A stretch of 7,465 bases of DNA, taken from NCBI GenBank assembly GCA_937950415.1, contig CALFDL010000008.1:1-7465 (forward strand), in the 5' to 3' direction. The stretch comes from an uncultured Collinsella sp. Its GTDB lineage: Bacteria; Actinomycetota; Coriobacteriia; Coriobacteriales; Coriobacteriaceae. A program made the position numbers and the translations under genes. The number at the start of each line of letters is the position of its first letter. Position 1 is the first letter of the stretch. Shown piece after piece: positions 5,152-7,465 of the stretch. Under the pieces are notes generated by a model. That model had not been told where the DNA came from. It ran no database searches and saw only the letters and a program-made list of their open reading frames with translations.

Positions 5152-7465
5152 GTGACGGAACAGAAGATGAGCCCGCAGGCTATCGAGGTGCGCGGTGCAC
5201 GTGTCCACAATCTCAAGGACATCGATATCGATATTCCGCTGGGGAGGCTCGTGGGCATTGCCGGCGTGTCGGGCTCGGGCAAGAGCTCGCTGGCGCTGGG
5301 AGTTCTTTATGCCGAGGGCTCGTGCCGTTACCTGGAGGCGCTCAGCACCTATACTCGACGTCGCCTGACGCAGGCCGAGCACGCCCAGGTGGACGAGGTA
5401 TTGCACGTACCGGCGGCACTCGCGTTGCATCAGCGTCCCAGTGTGCCAGGCGTGCGCTCGACCTTTGGTACCATGACCGAGCTCAACAACAGCCTGCGTC
5501 TGCTCTTTAGCCGTTGCGCCCATCACGTGTGCCCGCATTGCGGGGCACGCGTGGAGCCGAGCCTTAACGTGGCTGCGGGCCTGTCGCTCACGTGTCCGAC
5601 ATGCGGCCGCGAGTTCTACGCGCCGAGTGCCGAGGACCTTGCCTTTAATAGCGGAGGTGCATGCCCCACCTGCGGCGGCACCGGTGTCATGCGCGAGGTG
5701 GACGAGGCGAGCCTGGTGCCCGACGAGTCAAAGACCATCAACGAAGGCGCAGTGCTTCCCTGGGGCACGCTCATGTGGGACCTGATGAAGCAGGTGGCCG
5801 GCGAGATGGGTGTGCGCACCGACGTGCCGTTTAACCAGCTCACGCCTCAAGAGCGCGACATCGTATTCCACGGCCCGGCGGTTAAAAAGCACATTCTCTA
5901 CGTTCCCAAAAACGGCGAGGGCGCCACGCCGCTCGACTTCACCTATTACAACGCCGTCTATACCGTTGAGAATGCGCTCGCCAAAGTTAAGGACGATAAG
6001 GGCTTAAAACGCGTTGCGCGCTTTTTGCGCGAGGGAGCATGCCGCGATTGCGGCGGCACGCGTCTCTCCGAGGCTGCGCGCCAGCCCCAGGTGCGCGGTA
6101 TCAATCTGGCGCAGGCCGCGGCCATGACATTGGGTGAGGCGATTGAGTGGGTGCGCGGGGTGCCCGCATCCTTGCCGGCCGAGATGCAGCCCATGGCGAC
6201 GGATATCTGCGATTCGTTTTTGAGCACGGCCCGTCGTCTGGTCGACCTGGGTCTCGATTACCTTTCGCTCGATCGCGCAGGCGCCACGCTCTCCACGGGT
6301 GAGCGCCAGCGTGTGCAGCTCGCCCGCGTGGTGCGCAACCGATCGACGGGTGTGCTTTATGTGCTGGACGAGCCCTCGATCGGCTTGCATCCTGCCAATG
6401 TCGACGGCCTGGTAGGCGTGATGCGCGATCTGGTGGATGACGGCAACACCGTGGTCGTTGTCGACCACGATACGCGCGTACTGGCGGAAGCCGATTATCT
6501 GGTCGAGATGGGCCCCGTTGCCGGAGCGGGCGGCGGTAACGTGATCGCTGCAGGTACGGTGGACGAGGTCGAACAATCGCAGGGCAGCCGTATCGCCCCG
6601 TTTTTGCGCGCCGAGCCCAAGCGCTTGCGTCCGCAGGTGACTGACGACGAAATGTTCGATCAGGGCCACATCCGCATGGCAACCGATACCATCCACACCG
6701 TCAAGCCACTCGAAGTCGATATCCCGCGCGGCCGTCTCGTTGCGGTGACGGGTGTTTCGGGTTCGGGCAAGACGACGTTGGTGCTCGAGACGCTCATCCC
6801 GGCGCTTAAGGCGCAGGCAGCCGGCGAGCGCCTGCCAAAACACGTGCGTTGGGTCGATGCCGAGGGTATTGGCCGCGCAAATCTGATTGACGCTACGCCC
6901 ATCGGCGCCAATGTTCGCTCGACGGTCGCAACCTATGCCGACATCCATGATGAGCTGCGCCGCGCCTTCGCCCGTACGCCCGAGGCTAAGGCAGCTGGCT
7001 ACAAAGCGGGCGCATTTAGCTACAACACTGGCGCTTTGCGCTGCCCTACGTGCGACGGCACGGGCTCGATATCGCTCGACGTGCAGTTTTTGCCTGATGT
7101 CGAGATCGTCTGCCCGGCATGTCGCGGCTCGCGCTACGCCGAGGCCGCTTCGCATATCCATCGCGAGGGCAAGGACGGGAGCCTACTTACGTTGCCGCAG
7201 CTCATGGACATGAGTGTGGACGAGGCCCTCGACGCCACACTGGGACTCAAGAAGGTTCAGACGCGCTTGCAGACCTTGCACGACCTGGGCCTGGGCTATC
7301 TCACGCTCGGTGAGCCCACGCCGGCGCTTTCGGGCGGTGAGGCACAGCGCCTTAAGCTCGCGAGCGAGATGGGCCGTGTGCAGGATGATGCCGTATTCGT
7401 GTTCGACGAGCCCACGATCGGCCTGCATCCGCTCGATGTTCAGGTGTTGCTGAGTGTGTTCGACG
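5152..7465 (+). CDS. UvrA paralogue without UvrB-binding domain (UvrA2/DrrC type), 3'-partial
   Basis: The first 771 residues of a UvrA-like tandem ABC ATPase; the frame has no stop before the window end. Seen, numbered from GTG 5152: Walker A GVSGSGKSS (38-46), CPHC (127-130), zinc module C148/C151/C171/C174, CRDC (297-300), signature LSTGE (380-384), Walker B VLDEPS (404-409), second Walker A GVSGSGKTT (534-542), second zinc module C631/C634/C654/C657, LSGGE (726-730) and FDEPT (751-755). Only 17 residues separate the CPHC pair from zinc module 1. Canonical UvrA has about 110 more there, forming the UvrB-binding domain. UvrA2 and DrrC proteins share this loss and are linked to DNA-damage or drug tolerance. 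The start is uncertain: GTG 5152 has GGTGAT upstream at good spacing; ATG 5167 is possible; ATG 5134 overlaps the ATPase gene but lacks a ribosome-binding site. Confidence 0.92.
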   Translation, partial: MTEQKMSPQAIEVRGARVHNLKDIDIDIPLGRLVGIAGVSGSGKSSLALGVLYAEGSCRYLEALSTYTRRRLTQAEHAQVDEVLHVPAALALHQRPSVPGVRSTFGTMTELNNSLRLLFSRCAHHVCPHCGARVEPSLNVAAGLSLTCPTCGREFYAPSAEDLAFNSGGACPTCGGTGVMREVDEASLVPDESKTINEGAVLPWGTLMWDLMKQVAGEMGVRTDVPFNQLTPQERDIVFHGPAVKKHILYVPKNGEGATPLDFTYYNAVYTVENALAKVKDDKGLKRVARFLREGACRDCGGTRLSEAARQPQVRGINLAQAAAMTLGEAIEWVRGVPASLPAEMQPMATDICDSFLSTARRLVDLGLDYLSLDRAGATLSTGERQRVQLARVVRNRSTGVLYVLDEPSIGLHPANVDGLVGVMRDLVDDGNTVVVVDHDTRVLAEADYLVEMGPVAGAGGGNVIAAGTVDEVEQSQGSRIAPFLRAEPKRLRPQVTDDEMFDQGHIRMATDTIHTVKPLEVDIPRGRLVAVTGVSGSGKTTLVLETLIPALKAQAAGERLPKHVRWVDAEGIGRANLIDATPIGANVRSTVATYADIHDELRRAFARTPEAKAAGYKAGAFSYNTGALRCPTCDGTGSISLDVQFLPDVEIVCPACRGSRYAEAASHIHREGKDGSLLTLPQLMDMSVDEALDATLGLKKVQTRLQTLHDLGLGYLTLGEPTPALSGGEAQRLKLASEMGRVQDDAVFVFDEPTIGLHPLDVQVLLSVFD

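Noticed and set aside
6004..7161. A 385-codon open frame on the minus strand opposite the UvrA paralogue
   Set aside because: The plus strand encodes unmistakable UvrA motifs across the whole span. The antisense translation has no recognisable domain.

Overview
The window looks like ordinary chromosome of a high-GC gut actinobacterium. The best guess is the Coriobacteriia, Collinsella or a close relative. This rests on the GC-rich codon use, strong Shine-Dalgarno sites and the overall flavour of the proteins. It is an inference, not something the sequence proves. There is no insertion sequence, tRNA, rRNA or CRISPR array.

Layout, left to right. (1) A plus-strand rRNA methyltransferase of the RsmJ type (4-708), possibly cut at its 5' end by the window edge. 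(2) A convergent minus-strand gene for a 98-residue cysteine-rich small protein (757-1053). (3) A 77-base divergent promoter region with a perfect 9-base inverted repeat (1078-1109), then a GNAT-type acetyltransferase (1131-1619) closed by a strong intrinsic terminator (1653-1681). (4) About 245 bases without a convincing gene, including a GC-rich block able to form several hairpins (1741-1852). This lies ahead of a TetM/EF-G-like translational GTPase (1926-3929). (5) A 93-base gap with three tandem copies of a 10-base unit that look like -10 promoter boxes (3959-3988). It leads into an Orc1/Cdc6-like AAA ATPase of unknown function (4023-5141). (6) Immediately downstream, and probably co-transcribed, a UvrA paralogue (5152 to beyond the window end) that has both ATPase modules and the zinc modules but lacks the UvrB-binding domain. 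This is the UvrA2/DrrC type. Its reading frame stays open to the last base.

The methyltransferase and the GTPase act on the ribosome. The ATPase and the UvrA paralogue form a short operon that probably acts on DNA. The most interesting points are the ATPase-UvrA2 pairing, the TetM-like GTPase whose domain IV loop differs from true tetracycline-protection proteins, and two unusual promoter regions built from TTGGTAT-type units. I do not see clear evidence of a wholly new defence or mobile system.
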